From contig JAHUUK010000005.1 of NCBI GenBank assembly GCA_019218375.1, forward strand, positions 124,001 to 188,000: 64,000 nucleotides of DNA, read 5' to 3'. Shown here one piece after another: positions 17,626 through 26,058 of this stretch (positions are counted from its first letter, which is position 1; the number at the start of each line of letters is the position of its first letter). This DNA comes from Dermabacteraceae bacterium TAE3-ERU5. Lineage in GTDB: Bacteria > Actinomycetota > Actinomycetes > Actinomycetales > Dermabacteraceae. The position numbers were made by a program, and so were the translations under genes. Below the pieces are notes generated by a model that saw nothing but the letters and a program-made list of their open reading frames with translations, did not search any database and was not told where the DNA came from.

Positions 17626-18690
17626 TTAAAAGTGTGTGTGGGTCTGTAATTTGCTGTAGTCTGGGAGCAGGCTATCTTTGCATATACCATGCCCATCCTT
17701 GAGTATTTCTAAAATCGGGTTTTTATGCACTTGTGGAATTTTGAAAGTTATACAGTAGGCGCCTCTCTGCTCCTTGTCTGGCTTATTCTTCTTTTCTGTT
17801 AGACGCCGCTCCCCGCCGTGCAAAAAGCGTATATCAAAATTTGTTAATTCTTTGGACTCTTTGGCCCGTAGATTTACTTTAGGGGTAGGGTTTCCATTGT
17901 GTATTTTTGGGCCTAGTTGATACACGGTTCCGGCAACTAGTCGGCCGCTAAGGAAACGCCCTTTCTGGGCAATCATTTTTGGGCAGGTTTCGCGAGGGTT
18001 AACCGCTCTGACTATATTGCTGCCCTCCTTTTGGGGTAGGAGTGTACTCGACTCGTCTTCGCCGATCTCATCCCAAGATTTTATGGCCAGAACAAACATT
18101 CTGCCGTCTTCAGACTCTTCACCTTTGCAGGCAAAATAGAGTGCCACCAGAGGGTCTGTTGTTATATCCAAGAGGCTTGTTGGAACACCTTCGTGTTGAA
18201 GTGTTGCAAGAAGTTCAAAGTCCCCCATGTTGCGTCCAAGCCCATTCCTCCTTGCTTTTTTTATAGTTTCATCTTCCGCTTCCTTTAAAATTCTCCTGGC
18301 ATTTCTTCCGCGATATTCATGTGCATATTCTGTGCAAAATTCTTTACTAGTTTTTTTGAGGTCTCTAAATAGCGATGATGTAAGGCCCCAGGTGGAGTTT
18401 GATTGGCCTCTATACACGTATTTAATGGCTGAGCTAATCCTTGCTTGGGGCGCCTCTTCGGCCCCTTCCTCTCTGCCCCAGTGAAGGGGGAGGAGTGAGG
18501 CAAATAAATCTTCCCCGCAAAAAGGATTTACCCCCGCGCTTTCTGGAGGAGTAGCGTCTTTAGAAGAAAACTCCCTGGCCTGGACGGCTTTTTCAACCCA
18601 TTCATCGGCAGTATTTATAGTGAGTTTACCATTTTTGGGGCGATACTCTACCCACTCCAGAAATTCCTTTAAGGTTAATTCTTTACTCAT
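17626..18690 (-). CDS. FRG-domain protein
   Basis: A 354-residue cytosolic protein with the FRG domain named for its F/Y-RG-Q motif: YRGQ at 93-96, then LQHEGVPTSLLDITTDPLVALYFAC at about 164-188, the second conserved block. FRG proteins occur scattered on mobile and defence regions; the molecular function is unknown. The gene is visibly lower in GC and differs in codon use from its neighbours, and it is flanked by the DUF2087 gene on one side and a decayed copy of that gene's end on the other, so it was probably acquired. GGAG lies 7 bases before the ATG. Confidence 0.85.
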   Translation of the reverse strand: MSKELTLKEFLEWVEYRPKNGKLTINTADEWVEKAVQAREFSSKDATPPESAGVNPFCGEDLFASLLPLHWGREEGAEEAPQARISSAIKYVYRGQSNSTWGLTSSLFRDLKKTSKEFCTEYAHEYRGRNARRILKEAEDETIKKARRNGLGRNMGDFELLATLQHEGVPTSLLDITTDPLVALYFACKGEESEDGRMFVLAIKSWDEIGEDESSTLLPQKEGSNIVRAVNPRETCPKMIAQKGRFLSGRLVAGTVYQLGPKIHNGNPTPKVNLRAKESKELTNFDIRFLHGGERRLTEKKNKPDKEQRGAYCITFKIPQVHKNPILEILKDGHGICKDSLLPDYSKLQTHTHF

Positions 18691-18929
18691 GGACTACTCC
18701 GTCTCGTTGGGTTTGACTTTAGAAAGTTCGGTTTTAAGGAACTGTTGGTTTGTTGGTCCTAATCGTTGGGGTAATCGCTTCTATGTTTCCCCAGAAAATG
18801 ACTGTAAGCGTATCTTTTTCTGACATTCTAGTTCGGAGTACTGGTTCTGCGGTAGCTATTTTGCAAGTTGATCTTCTGCTGATGCAGAGCTATTTATTTG
18901 GGGTTGACTTACGCCTGGGGAGTAGGCCG
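18691..18929. other. AT-rich intergenic region upstream of the FRG gene
   Basis: About 240 bp of low-GC DNA without a supported gene; it must hold the FRG promoter. The low-GC composition stops at about 18910, where the DUF2087 3' end begins. Confidence 0.5.
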
Positions 18930-19391
18930 CTAGCTGCCGTCCCGGGAGGCTAAGCGGTAGCGTGCCCCCTGAGTATCGCGCTCTAGCAGGCCGGTATCCA
19001 CGCAGTCCCGGCGGGCCAGCGCCACATCGTCCACCAACATTCCTAGCGCGGCGTTGAGCTGCGGCTCCGTACAGGAATCCCAGCCGTTGCGTGCGAACGC
19101 CTCGCGGCAGGCCCGCTCGCTCAGCGGTAGCCGGGACTCCGCGGCCACGGGCAGTTCCAGCTTTTCCCGCTCGAATATTGATTCGGGGCCTAGCGCGTCA
19201 TTCAACGCGCCGCGCAGGGCCAAGAGCGCCTCGGTATCAAGCTCGCCCGTGTTATCCACGAAAGAAAGCTGCCTGACGGGCGTGCTCTCGGTGGAGCTGC
19301 CCTGCAAGACCTCCACCAGGGCGGCCCGCAGCCGGGGTGCGCACAGCACGTTGAGCAGCAGGCGTACCTCAGAGAAAGGATTTGCGTTCAT
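18930..19391 (-). CDS. DUF2087-domain protein
   Basis: A 153-residue protein. The last third (about 110-150) has the DUF2087 pattern LVDDVALARRDCVDTGLLERD followed by a Gly-x-x-Tyr-Arg-Leu end, a winged-helix-like domain often found at the end of regulators. The N-terminal part (PFSEVRLLLNVLCAPRLRAAL) resembles a helical DNA- or partner-binding region. Its ATG overlaps the previous gene stop (ATGA at 19388-19391). A decayed second copy of its 3' end lies at 17341. Function not known. Confidence 0.8.
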   Translation of the reverse strand: MNANPFSEVRLLLNVLCAPRLRAALVEVLQGSSTESTPVRQLSFVDNTGELDTEALLALRGALNDALGPESIFEREKLELPVAAESRLPLSERACREAFARNGWDSCTEPQLNAALGMLVDDVALARRDCVDTGLLERDTQGARYRLASRDGS

Positions 19392-19852
19392 TTTTGATAT
19401 CTCTCCAGGTAAGAGAACCGCAGCGTACCGAGGGTGGCCCTGAAGGCGTCGAGATCGGAGAGGATCTCGGCTCCGTCCTTACCGAAGTCGGGGTGCCCGC
19501 TGAACGCGTCCCACGCAGAGTCCAGGACGGCCGAGACCCGCGCCAGCTGCTTGGCCACGAACTCCTCCAGCAGCAGCGTGGATAGCTCCGCGATGTTCTC
19601 GTCGTAATAGGGGATGGTCACGTGAAGGTTGCTGATGAGGGCCTCCACCAGTCTGACGTCTTCACCGCCGTCAAAAGAGCGCACCGCACGGACGATGAAG
19701 TCTCCGAACAGCCCGAAGTTCTCCCGCTTCCAGTCCCAGAACTCGGCAGGGTCCCAGTCGCCGACCCCGGTGCCGCGCACCCGCTCCCGCAGCTGCCCCT
19801 CGGGCAGGTCTAAACCGCCCCTAACCAGGGCCTCCATATCTTGAAACCTCAC
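19388..19852 (-). CDS. Hypothetical protein, co-operonic with the DUF2087 gene
   Basis: A 154-residue soluble acidic protein rich in Trp and aromatic residues near its start (DWDPAEFWDWKRENFG), predicted mostly helical. It is translationally coupled to the DUF2087 gene. I do not recognise a family. Base composition is like the core genome, unlike the FRG gene. Confidence 0.7.
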   Translation of the reverse strand: MRFQDMEALVRGGLDLPEGQLRERVRGTGVGDWDPAEFWDWKRENFGLFGDFIVRAVRSFDGGEDVRLVEALISNLHVTIPYYDENIAELSTLLLEEFVAKQLARVSAVLDSAWDAFSGHPDFGKDGAEILSDLDAFRATLGTLRFSYLERYQK

Positions 19853-20026
19853 GGTGCCACCTTACTTGAATACGTCCGCTGCCACCGGGGCGGTAGGAAG
19901 AGGAGAAAGCCGCGGCGTGAGCAAAACTTGGGGAAAGGCCGCGCAGGTTCAGTGCGCCGGCTTCGATTGGTGACTTTATTTACCCGCCCTTGGGCCTTCG
20001 GGAGCTTCGGTGTCGACCTGCCCGTG

Positions 20027-20458
20027 TCAAGACGGCCTAGCACCGTCACGGCGAGCAACGCTCGCTTCGAGGGGACCTGACCAAGCAGGTGCACGGACCG
20101 TGGCCGAGACAGGACTACCGCCTGCTTTACGCTGTCCGTTGGGGTACCAAACTCGGTGCCCAATGCTGGTCAGCGATCCCTCATCTCCAGTCCCGAAGAA
20201 CTCTTCAACGTCTCCGTTCATGACGGCCGCGACGACTTCAAGGAGGGGATCCAGGTCGCCTGGGCTATCTTCGCCGACCAAGATAGTCACACCCAACCCC
20301 GTGAGCACACGGACTATTTCTGGGCTCACAGTCAGGCGCATAACCCACCCTGGACCAGATGGGATCAGGAGGATGGCGTTCCCCTCATGCAACACCCGGC
20401 CCCGGCCCGACAATACGTGGGTCAACCTGTCGGCTATATAGGGGGCGCTAGGAAACAT
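20027..20458 (-). CDS. Hypothetical protein in the accessory region
   Basis: A 143-residue frame with AGGA 7 bases before the ATG. The first ~100 residues look protein-like (hydrophobic-aromatic pattern GPGWVMRLTVSPEIV, acidic EEFFGTGDEG); the last 40 are low-complexity and may be read-out after a lost stop. No family recognised. It lies next to a recombinase remnant, so it may itself be cargo or decayed. The 174 bp between this gene and 19852 show nothing I can name. Confidence 0.45.
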   Translation of the reverse strand: MFPSAPYIADRLTHVLSGRGRVLHEGNAILLIPSGPGWVMRLTVSPEIVRVLTGLGVTILVGEDSPGDLDPLLEVVAAVMNGDVEEFFGTGDEGSLTSIGHRVWYPNGQRKAGGSPVSATVRAPAWSGPLEASVARRDGARPS

Positions 20459-20479
20459 GAACCATTCCTACCATGATCG

Positions 20480-20700
20480 ATAGCAAAAACATCGGCAACC
20501 ACATGGGCGTTGGTGGCTGGATTCGCCTGGTTTGGCTCTCCTGATGATTTCGGTTTGAACCAAGTCCCATGTTGCTGGCTCGATGATCGGCTCGTGGTTG
20601 CCGATGACGTAGTATTGGGGGTTTCTCCTTCGTTGGGTTTGGTTCTTTTTAGATAAGGGTGAAATGTGTAGAAAATCAAGAGCCATTGCCTGTTAGAAAA
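20480..20700 (-). pseudogene. Serine-recombinase C-terminal remnant (frameshifted)
   Basis: In one minus-strand frame the sequence reads PQYYVIGNHEPIIEPATWD followed by LVQTEIIRR, the conserved 'recombinase' domain linker of large serine recombinases and IS607/phage integrases. The preceding conserved piece (KRTKPNEGE) is in a different frame, so a frameshift separates them. No catalytic domain is present and the frame ends soon after. This is the only mobile-element trace in the region. Confidence 0.7.
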
Positions 20701-20753
20701 GAGAACTTCTTTAATATCAGACAATAGCTCTCGAACGATTTTTCCAATAGACC

Positions 20754-20981
20754 CTAATCGCTTGTGGTCGGACCGGTTGGAAGAAGTCTGCTCTGAAAGA
20801 AAGTCCAAGCAATGGTCGAAGTGACCAGCATGGCTGCCAGAAAGACTACTAGAAGCGTCTTGAAACTAATCTCTAGCTCAAGTAAAAAGTGCGCGATTCC
20901 CAAATATGCTAGGAAATTTCCAAAAAACACTCCTAGTGTGAACAAAATTGGAAACTTTAGATGAATTGTTTTACTCCGCAT
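20754..20981 (-). CDS. Small two-helix membrane protein (possible immunity protein)
   Basis: A 75-residue protein with two hydrophobic segments (about 10-35 and 42-64), low GC, and a good AGGAG site 7 bases before the ATG. Its start overlaps the end of a broken Gly/Ala-rich hydrophobic peptide frame (20957-21181). A hydrophobic peptide followed by a small membrane protein is the arrangement of bacteriocin and immunity genes; that reading is inference only. Confidence 0.5.
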   Translation of the reverse strand: MRSKTIHLKFPILFTLGVFFGNFLAYLGIAHFLLELEISFKTLLVVFLAAMLVTSTIAWTFFQSRLLPTGPTTSD

Positions 20982-21181
20982 ATGCCCACTCCTGCCGCCA
21001 AAAATCCTGCAATTACCGCTGGAGCACCCAGAACTTTACCCGCTCCTGTAACGAACGCTGGCCCAAGTGCGCGCGCAATCGTCGAAGCAGCAAGTCCCCA
21101 GTTCCATATTCGACGCTAACTCATAGGTTGTGTGAACACAACCGAACCTTTTGGCGATTCCGTATACCTTTTGACGCCCAT
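20957..21181 (-). pseudogene. Bacteriocin-like hydrophobic peptide interrupted by one stop
   Basis: From the ATG at 21179-21181 the frame reads 21 residues (MGVKRYTESPKG...) to a TAG at 21116-21118, and then continues without further stop for 52 residues of a Trp-, Gly- and Ala-rich hydrophobic segment (WNWGLAASTIARALG, GAGKVLGAPAVIAGFLAAG). No start codon suits the second part alone. Composition is like the core of circular or class II bacteriocins; there is no sequence match I can assert. Confidence 0.4.
21126..21143. repeat. Perfect 8-bp inverted repeat
   Basis: GGTTGTGT and ACACAACC separated by two bases, inside the first part of the broken peptide frame. Could be an operator or RNA hairpin. 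Confidence 0.4.
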
Positions 21182-21357
21182 CGGTCGGAGTGAGATACCG
21201 AGGCCGAAGTCAGGCGCTTGACAGCCTCGATACGGGGGCGATCGTTGACCCACCACGACTAGCCACGCTTCGCCTAACATTAGGAAAACCCGCTATATCA
21301 AGCAGAAAACCTGCTCGAATAACCAGTCGAAACATTGTATCCAAATGGGTGCCTAAG

Positions 21358-21433
21358 TGGAGCCGCCTGGGGGAATCGAACCCCCGACCTATTCATTACG
21401 AGTGAATCGCTCTGCCGACTGAGCTAAGGCGGC
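21358..21433 (-). tRNA. tRNA-Thr (CGT anticodon)
   Basis: Cloverleaf on the minus strand: acceptor GCCGCCT/AGGCGGC, D-arm TAGCTCAGTCGGCAGAGC, anticodon stem ATTCA/TGAAT with loop CTCGTAA (anticodon CGT), T-arm GGGGGTTCGATTCCCCC. The 3' CCA is encoded (21358-21360). The accessory region with the recombinase trace begins at its 3' side, as expected for an integration site, though no duplicated tRNA end was found. A CCTGTCT/AGACAGG hairpin (21433-21450) sits at its 5' edge. Confidence 0.95.
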
Positions 21434-21470
21434 CTGTCTAAACAGACAGGTCAACTGTACGCGATGGGGC

Positions 21471-21513
21471 GCCCGCCACGCAAAACCCTACGGATGTGAC
21501 ATGCGTGGCGGGC
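21471..21513. terminator. Inverted repeat downstream of the peptidase gene
   Basis: Perfect 11-bp arms GCCCGCCACGC and GCGTGGCGGGC with a 21-base spacer, between the peptidase stop and tRNA-Thr. There is no T-run, so terminator activity is only probable. Confidence 0.45.
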
Positions 21514-21525
21514 CGCCCGCGCAGA

Positions 21526-23223
21526 TTAGCCGTTCTGCTGCTGCCCCTTGCCGTCGCAGCGTACGTCCCCGTCGGGCGCCTGGCCGGTCAGGAAGAAGCG
21601 GTCCACAACCTTTTCCACGCAGCCGCCGGAACGCCCGTACGCGGTGTGGCCGTCACCCTCGAACGTGATCAGGCGGGAGTTTTCCAGCTGCTTATGCATC
21701 GCCACGGCCCAGGCGTAAGGGGTGGCGGGATCGTGCGTAGTGCCGATCACCAGGATCGGGCCGGTGCCCTTCGCGTGAATCGGTGCTGGCTCACGCACCG
21801 GGGCAACCGGCCAGTCCAGGCAGCTGAGCGAACCGTAAACGAAGTAACGTCCCAGGTACGGGTGTTCCTTAACCATCTTCTTCGACTGCGCGTCCATGTC
21901 CTCCTTACGCGCCATCACCGGATGGTCCAGGCAGTTAATCGCCCCTATCGCTTCCTTGGAGTTGTCCTTGAAAGAACCGTCCGGGTTACGGCTATTGCCC
22001 AGATCGGCCAGGTAGAACATGAGGGCCGGATCGCCCTTGAACGCCCCCTGCAGCGCCTGCGTCAGGAACGGCCACGAAGAATCCGAATAGAGGGGGAGGA
22101 TGACCGCAGTCAATGCCAGCGGCAGGGTTAGCTTACGGCCGTCCTTGCTAGTCAACGGGGCGGTTTCGCTGCGCTCCAAGAAATCGGAAATCTGCTTCAT
22201 GCCGTCTTCCACGCTGCCAGTCAGCGGGCAATGCTCGCTTGCCTGGCAGCTCTTCACGTAGCGGCGCAGCGCCTCCTCGAAGCCGCTAAGCTGGCCCTCG
22301 GTTAGCTGCGCGGAAGAAATGTTCGGATCGAGCGCGCCATCAAGCACCATGCGGCCAGCCCGCTGCGGGTACAGCTCCGCATAAGAAGCCCCCAGATAGG
22401 TGCCGTAGCTGTAGCCCAGGTAGTCCAGCTTCTCCGAGCCGACGGCGGCGCGCAAAACATCCAGATCGCGCGCGGCAGACCAGGTATCCAGGTAGCCGAG
22501 GATCTTGCCGGAACGCTGCTGGCACTTTTTCGCGTAGTCCTTGGCCTTTTCCCGAGTCTCCGCAAATTCGGTTTCGTCCAGCGTTCCCTTCTCGTCCGAA
22601 ACAGGTTCCACCTCTTCGTCGGAAAGCAGCTTGTCCAGCTCCGCATCATCCACGCAATCAACCGGGGAAGAAGCAGAAACGCCGCGCGGATCAAAGCCAA
22701 CAATGTCGAAAGCGTCGCGGATGTCGGCCGAAAAACCGGTGTTTGCCGCCTGCGCAGCGAACTCCACGCCGGAACCGCCCGGCCCTCCCGGGTTAACCAG
22801 GATGCTGCCCTTGCGTTCACCGCGCGCGGGCACCTTCAACACAGCCAGTTCGATGGTGTCCTGATCCGGGGCGTCCCAGCGCAGCGGCACCTTCACCTTC
22901 GCGCACAGAAACTCGGATTCGCCCTCGCACTTCTTCCAGTCCGGCTGCTGCTTATAGAAAGCGCTGTACGCGGCCAGCGTGGCAGGATCGCCCTCCACCT
23001 GCAGGGCGGCGCTCTTACCGACCTTCACCGTTTCGCGTTCATCCCCGGACTGCCCCGAACCGGCGTTCGGAGCTGCGGAAGCGGGCGCGTCGGGCTTGTA
23101 GCCGCCGTCCTTCTTCGCCTGCAGACCGGGCGGCACGCAACCGGAAAGCAGCAGGGCGAGCGCCGCAGAGGCCACCCCCAAGCGGGTCAGCAAACGTAGG
23201 CGGGGGGTGTTGGCTGCGGGCAT
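21526..23223 (-). CDS. Secreted lipoprotein peptidase, alpha/beta hydrolase (tripeptidyl aminopeptidase-like)
   Basis: Exported serine hydrolase of 565 residues. An N-terminal signal with lipobox LLSGC places Cys29 as lipid anchor. The alpha/beta-hydrolase core has the oxyanion region NPGGPGGSG (about 144-152), nucleophile GYSYG with Ser262, a late Asp in HDPATPYAWA and a His in GDGHTAYG, followed by the TAP-like C-terminal domain. It resembles Streptomyces tripeptidyl aminopeptidases (S33) that trim peptides from the N-terminus on the outer face of the membrane. Divergent from the following two-component system. Confidence 0.9.
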   Translation of the reverse strand: MPAANTPRLRLLTRLGVASAALALLLSGCVPPGLQAKKDGGYKPDAPASAAPNAGSGQSGDERETVKVGKSAALQVEGDPATLAAYSAFYKQQPDWKKCEGESEFLCAKVKVPLRWDAPDQDTIELAVLKVPARGERKGSILVNPGGPGGSGVEFAAQAANTGFSADIRDAFDIVGFDPRGVSASSPVDCVDDAELDKLLSDEEVEPVSDEKGTLDETEFAETREKAKDYAKKCQQRSGKILGYLDTWSAARDLDVLRAAVGSEKLDYLGYSYGTYLGASYAELYPQRAGRMVLDGALDPNISSAQLTEGQLSGFEEALRRYVKSCQASEHCPLTGSVEDGMKQISDFLERSETAPLTSKDGRKLTLPLALTAVILPLYSDSSWPFLTQALQGAFKGDPALMFYLADLGNSRNPDGSFKDNSKEAIGAINCLDHPVMARKEDMDAQSKKMVKEHPYLGRYFVYGSLSCLDWPVAPVREPAPIHAKGTGPILVIGTTHDPATPYAWAVAMHKQLENSRLITFEGDGHTAYGRSGGCVEKVVDRFFLTGQAPDGDVRCDGKGQQQNG

Positions 23224-23331
23224 ATCTACCGTCCTCTAGCTGGCCGAAAAGCGTTTCTTTAAGTCTAGGGGGAACGCCTGAGCGCTAACCTCCGACTTTC
23301 GTCGTGTAAACCACACGCATAACCTGTACCT

Positions 23332-24561
23332 GTGTCTACGCCCAAAACCGCCCCCGCCCCCGGTAAACGCCGCCGCGTGCACCTGATCGATGCGCTGATA
23401 GCGGTGCTCGGCTGCGGGGAAATGCTGACCCTCCTGTTCATCTCCCAAAAAATGATGCCGGGAGACGTCTACGTGGCGCTCAGCATGTTCACCCCGCACG
23501 GGATCCTGCACCTGATGCCCGACGTCGCAACGAGTGCGAAAATCGCGGCGCTGCTCGGCTGCCTGCTGGCGCTGGCGCTGGTAGGTAAGGGCCGACACCG
23601 CCGCTGGCTGCTGCCCATCGTGCTGCTCGCCAACCTGCTGCCGAACTCCCTGGTCGTCACCAGCGTGGCCGTTTTCAGCGGCGTGGTGAACGCGAAACGC
23701 CGCCCCGGCATAGTCGGCATTACCCTGCTCGGGGCCTGCGTCACCGTGGCAAACGCGCTCACCGTGCCCGGACAATACGACGTGGTGGTGGTTCGCGTAG
23801 CGTTCGCCCTGCTGGTGTGCGGGCTGGCGGGATCGGCGGGCATGAACATGCGTTCGCGGCAGATGCTGCTGGAACAGTGGCGCGAACGCGCGGTGAATGC
23901 GGAAGAAAACCGGGCCACCCACGAAGCGCAGGCGCGCCGCGCGGAACGCACCCGGATCGCCCGCGAAATGCACGACGTCGTGGCACACAAAATCTCGCTC
24001 GTCGCGCTCCAGGCGGGCGCGCTCGAAGTAAACGCCGGCATCCCCCGCCACAAGGTAGAAGAATCGGCCGCCCTAATCCGCGCCACCGCTACGTCGGCCC
24101 TGCAAGAACTGCGCATGGTGCTGGGCGTGCTGCGGCAAAGCGGGGACGAAAAACCGCTTTCGCCCCAACCCACCTGGCGCGACATTGAACGTCTCATCCA
24201 GGAATCGCGCGAGGCCGGAATCCAGGTGGAACTCTACGATTTCGTGGATGGGGAAGTGCCCGATCTGCTCTCGCGCACCGTCTACCGGGTAGTGCAGGAG
24301 GCCCTCACAAACATTCACAAGCACGCCCCGCGCGCGGCAGCCCGCGTGGCGCTCGTGGGGGAGCCGGGCCGCGACCTCACGGTGGAGGTCAGTAACCCGC
24401 TGCCCATCGGGTACGAAACGCAGCTGCCCGGCGCTAGCATGGGGCTCGCCGGGCTGCAGGCCCGCGTAGCCCACGCCGGAGGTCAACTACACTCCGGTGT
24501 AAAGGACAATCAACGCTTCGAAGTTAAGGCGGTTATTCCGTGGCCGATGCAGCCGCAGTAG
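23332..24561 (+). CDS. NarL-type sensor histidine kinase
   Basis: Histidine kinase of 409 residues with four or five N-terminal membrane segments, then a HisKA_3 dimerisation domain with phospho-acceptor His214 (REMHDVVAHK) and an HATPase region with N-box EALTNIHKHAP and a G-box MGLAGLQARV. No extracellular sensor domain is visible, so the stimulus may be sensed in the membrane. Starts with GTG, without a clear ribosome-binding site. Partner is the overlapping response regulator. Confidence 0.92.
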   Translation: MSTPKTAPAPGKRRRVHLIDALIAVLGCGEMLTLLFISQKMMPGDVYVALSMFTPHGILHLMPDVATSAKIAALLGCLLALALVGKGRHRRWLLPIVLLANLLPNSLVVTSVAVFSGVVNAKRRPGIVGITLLGACVTVANALTVPGQYDVVVVRVAFALLVCGLAGSAGMNMRSRQMLLEQWRERAVNAEENRATHEAQARRAERTRIAREMHDVVAHKISLVALQAGALEVNAGIPRHKVEESAALIRATATSALQELRMVLGVLRQSGDEKPLSPQPTWRDIERLIQESREAGIQVELYDFVDGEVPDLLSRTVYRVVQEALTNIHKHAPRAAARVALVGEPGRDLTVEVSNPLPIGYETQLPGASMGLAGLQARVAHAGGQLHSGVKDNQRFEVKAVIPWPMQPQ

Positions 24562-25241
24562 CAGAAACCGGTATGGACCGCCCGCTCAGGGTGGTGCTGA
24601 TAGACGACGACTCCCTGGTGCGCGCCGGGCTAGCCATGATCCTGGATGCCGACCCCGAAATCGAGATCGTGGGGGAGGCGGGTGACGGCAGCGAGGCCGT
24701 GCAGACCGTGCAGGCGCACAGGCCCGACGTGGTGTTGATGGACGTGCGCATGCCCCGCATGAACGGCATCGCCGCCACCCAGCAGCTCGGAGAACTGCCG
24801 AACCCGCCCGCCGTCATCATGCTGACCACGTTCGACATGGACGAATACGTGTTTTCCGCGCTCCAGGCCGGGGCCGTCGGATTCCTGCTGAAAGACACCC
24901 CGCCGCGCGACCTGATCGCCGCCGTCAAGGTGGTGGCGCGCGGCGACGCGATGCTTTCCCCCGCCGTCACCCGGCGCATGCTTAGCCACTTCACCGACGC
25001 CACCCCAGCGTCCGGGAACGACGCCCACCACGATCTGATCTGCCAGCTCACGGACAGGGAACGGGAAGTGCTCGGCTGCGTCGCGGCGGGGCTTTCCAAC
25101 GCCCAGATCGGCGGCAAACTCTTCATGAGCGAAGCTACCGTGAAAGCGCACGTGTCCAAGATTTTTGCGAAACTGGACTGCACGAACCGTGTACAGATCG
25201 CGATTATCGCTCACGAAGCTGGCCTGACCGCAGACGAATAA
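24540..25241 (+). CDS. NarL/LuxR-family response regulator
   Basis: A 233-residue regulator overlapping the kinase end by 22 bp. The receiver has acidic residues IDDD at 21-24, phospho-acceptor Asp68 (LMDVRMP) and Lys in FLLKDTPP; the C-terminus has the LuxR helix-turn-helix (LTDREREVLGCVAAGLSNAQIG). GTG start at 24540; an ATG at 24573 is a possible shorter start. Regulated genes are not evident; the divergent peptidase is the nearest candidate. Confidence 0.93.
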   Translation: MADAAAVAETGMDRPLRVVLIDDDSLVRAGLAMILDADPEIEIVGEAGDGSEAVQTVQAHRPDVVLMDVRMPRMNGIAATQQLGELPNPPAVIMLTTFDMDEYVFSALQAGAVGFLLKDTPPRDLIAAVKVVARGDAMLSPAVTRRMLSHFTDATPASGNDAHHDLICQLTDREREVLGCVAAGLSNAQIGGKLFMSEATVKAHVSKIFAKLDCTNRVQIAIIAHEAGLTADE

Positions 25242-25296
25242 CCCGGCTTGCCCAAGGGATGGGGCGGGACTCAGGGGGCGGGAACCCGAAACTGGG

Positions 25297-25863
25297 TTAG
25301 GAAACCGGATGTAAGGCGGTGTAAGCCACGTCCTCCCGCTCCAGCAGCGCCGTCTTGATCGCGCTGCCGTAGCGGAAACCGCCCAGCGCGCCGCCCGTGG
25401 CTGTGACCCGGTGGCAGGGAATGAACAGCGGCAGAGCGTTACGGGCGCAGGCGTTCGCCGCCGCCCGGTACGCGCGCGGGTTACCCGCGAGCGCGGCCAA
25501 CTGCGCGTAACTGAGCGTATCGCCGGGGGCGATGTCGGCCAGGCGCTGCCAGGCGCGCCCGGTGAAATCGCCGCCTGCCTGCTTTAGCGGTACCTCCCGC
25601 AGGGCGGGGGTGAGGGGATCGGCGTAATAACTGGCGACTGCCTCGGCCGCCTGCCGGAGAGCCTCAGCGGTGGCGGAAACCTCTTCCTCGCAGGCGGTAA
25701 GCAGGCTCGCGTGAATACGGGGCAGCAGCTGCGTCGGCCCCTCACTCCAGCCGCAGGAAACCAGCGCGCCGTGCGCAGCCAGCAGCGCGAAAGGGCCGTC
25801 CGGTGTAGCGACTTCGGTGAAAAGGAAACCATCCGGCAGGTGAACGGGGGAGAAGCGCGGCAT
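25297..25863 (-). CDS. ogt: Methylated-DNA-[protein]-cysteine S-methyltransferase
   Basis: Suicide DNA-repair protein that takes the alkyl group from O6-alkylguanine onto its own cysteine. The active site PCHRV contains Cys150; the DNA-binding helix region (AYRAAANACARN) precedes it and LGGFRYGSAIKTALLERE follows. Length (188 residues) is usual. Single gene, convergent with the response regulator. Confidence 0.93.
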   Translation of the reverse strand: MPRFSPVHLPDGFLFTEVATPDGPFALLAAHGALVSCGWSEGPTQLLPRIHASLLTACEEEVSATAEALRQAAEAVASYYADPLTPALREVPLKQAGGDFTGRAWQRLADIAPGDTLSYAQLAALAGNPRAYRAAANACARNALPLFIPCHRVTATGGALGGFRYGSAIKTALLEREDVAYTALHPVS

Positions 25864-25908
25864 GAAACAACTCTAACGTGCGAACTGCATCACTTGCGGG
25901 CTTTCGTT

Positions 25909-25938
25909 TTGGCGAGTGGCACCCGATATGGGTACTAT
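25909..25938 (+). promoter_or_regulatory. Promoter of tRNA-Glu
   Basis: TTGGCG and TACTAT with an 18-base spacer, 9 bases before the tRNA 5' end. Confidence 0.5.
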
Positions 25939-25947
25939 TGACGTGTT

Positions 25948-26020
25948 GCCCCCATCGTCTAGCGGCCTAGGACGCCGGCCTTTCACGCCGGTAGCACGGG
26001 TTCGAATCCCGTTGGGGGTA
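25948..26020 (+). tRNA. tRNA-Glu (TTC anticodon)
   Basis: Acceptor GCCCCCA/TGGGGGT, anticodon stem CCGGC/GCCGG with loop CTTTCAC (anticodon TTC), T-arm ACGGGTTCGAATCCCGT. CCA is not encoded. A strong terminator follows at once. Confidence 0.95.
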
Positions 26021-26022
26021 CT

Positions 26023-26058
26023 AGAAAAGCCACGGTCCACGCCGTGGCTTTTCTTTTG
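26023..26058 (+). terminator. Rho-independent terminator of tRNA-Glu
   Basis: A 13-bp perfect stem (AGAAAAGCCACGG / CCGTGGCTTTTCT) with a 6-base loop and a following TTTTG. Confidence 0.85.

Noticed and set aside
18042-18484. Plus-strand frames inside the FRG gene
   Set aside because: Antisense to a gene with both FRG motif blocks; no motif of their own.
20434-20808. 125-codon frame over the recombinase region as an intact gene
   Set aside because: TTG start without ribosome-binding site, and the recombinase signature is spread over two frames, so it is a remnant.
21182-21357. Duplicated tRNA-Thr end (att site) at the accessory region
   Set aside because: I searched the region by eye for the tRNA 3' sequence and found no second copy; only a weak inverted repeat near 21200-21235.
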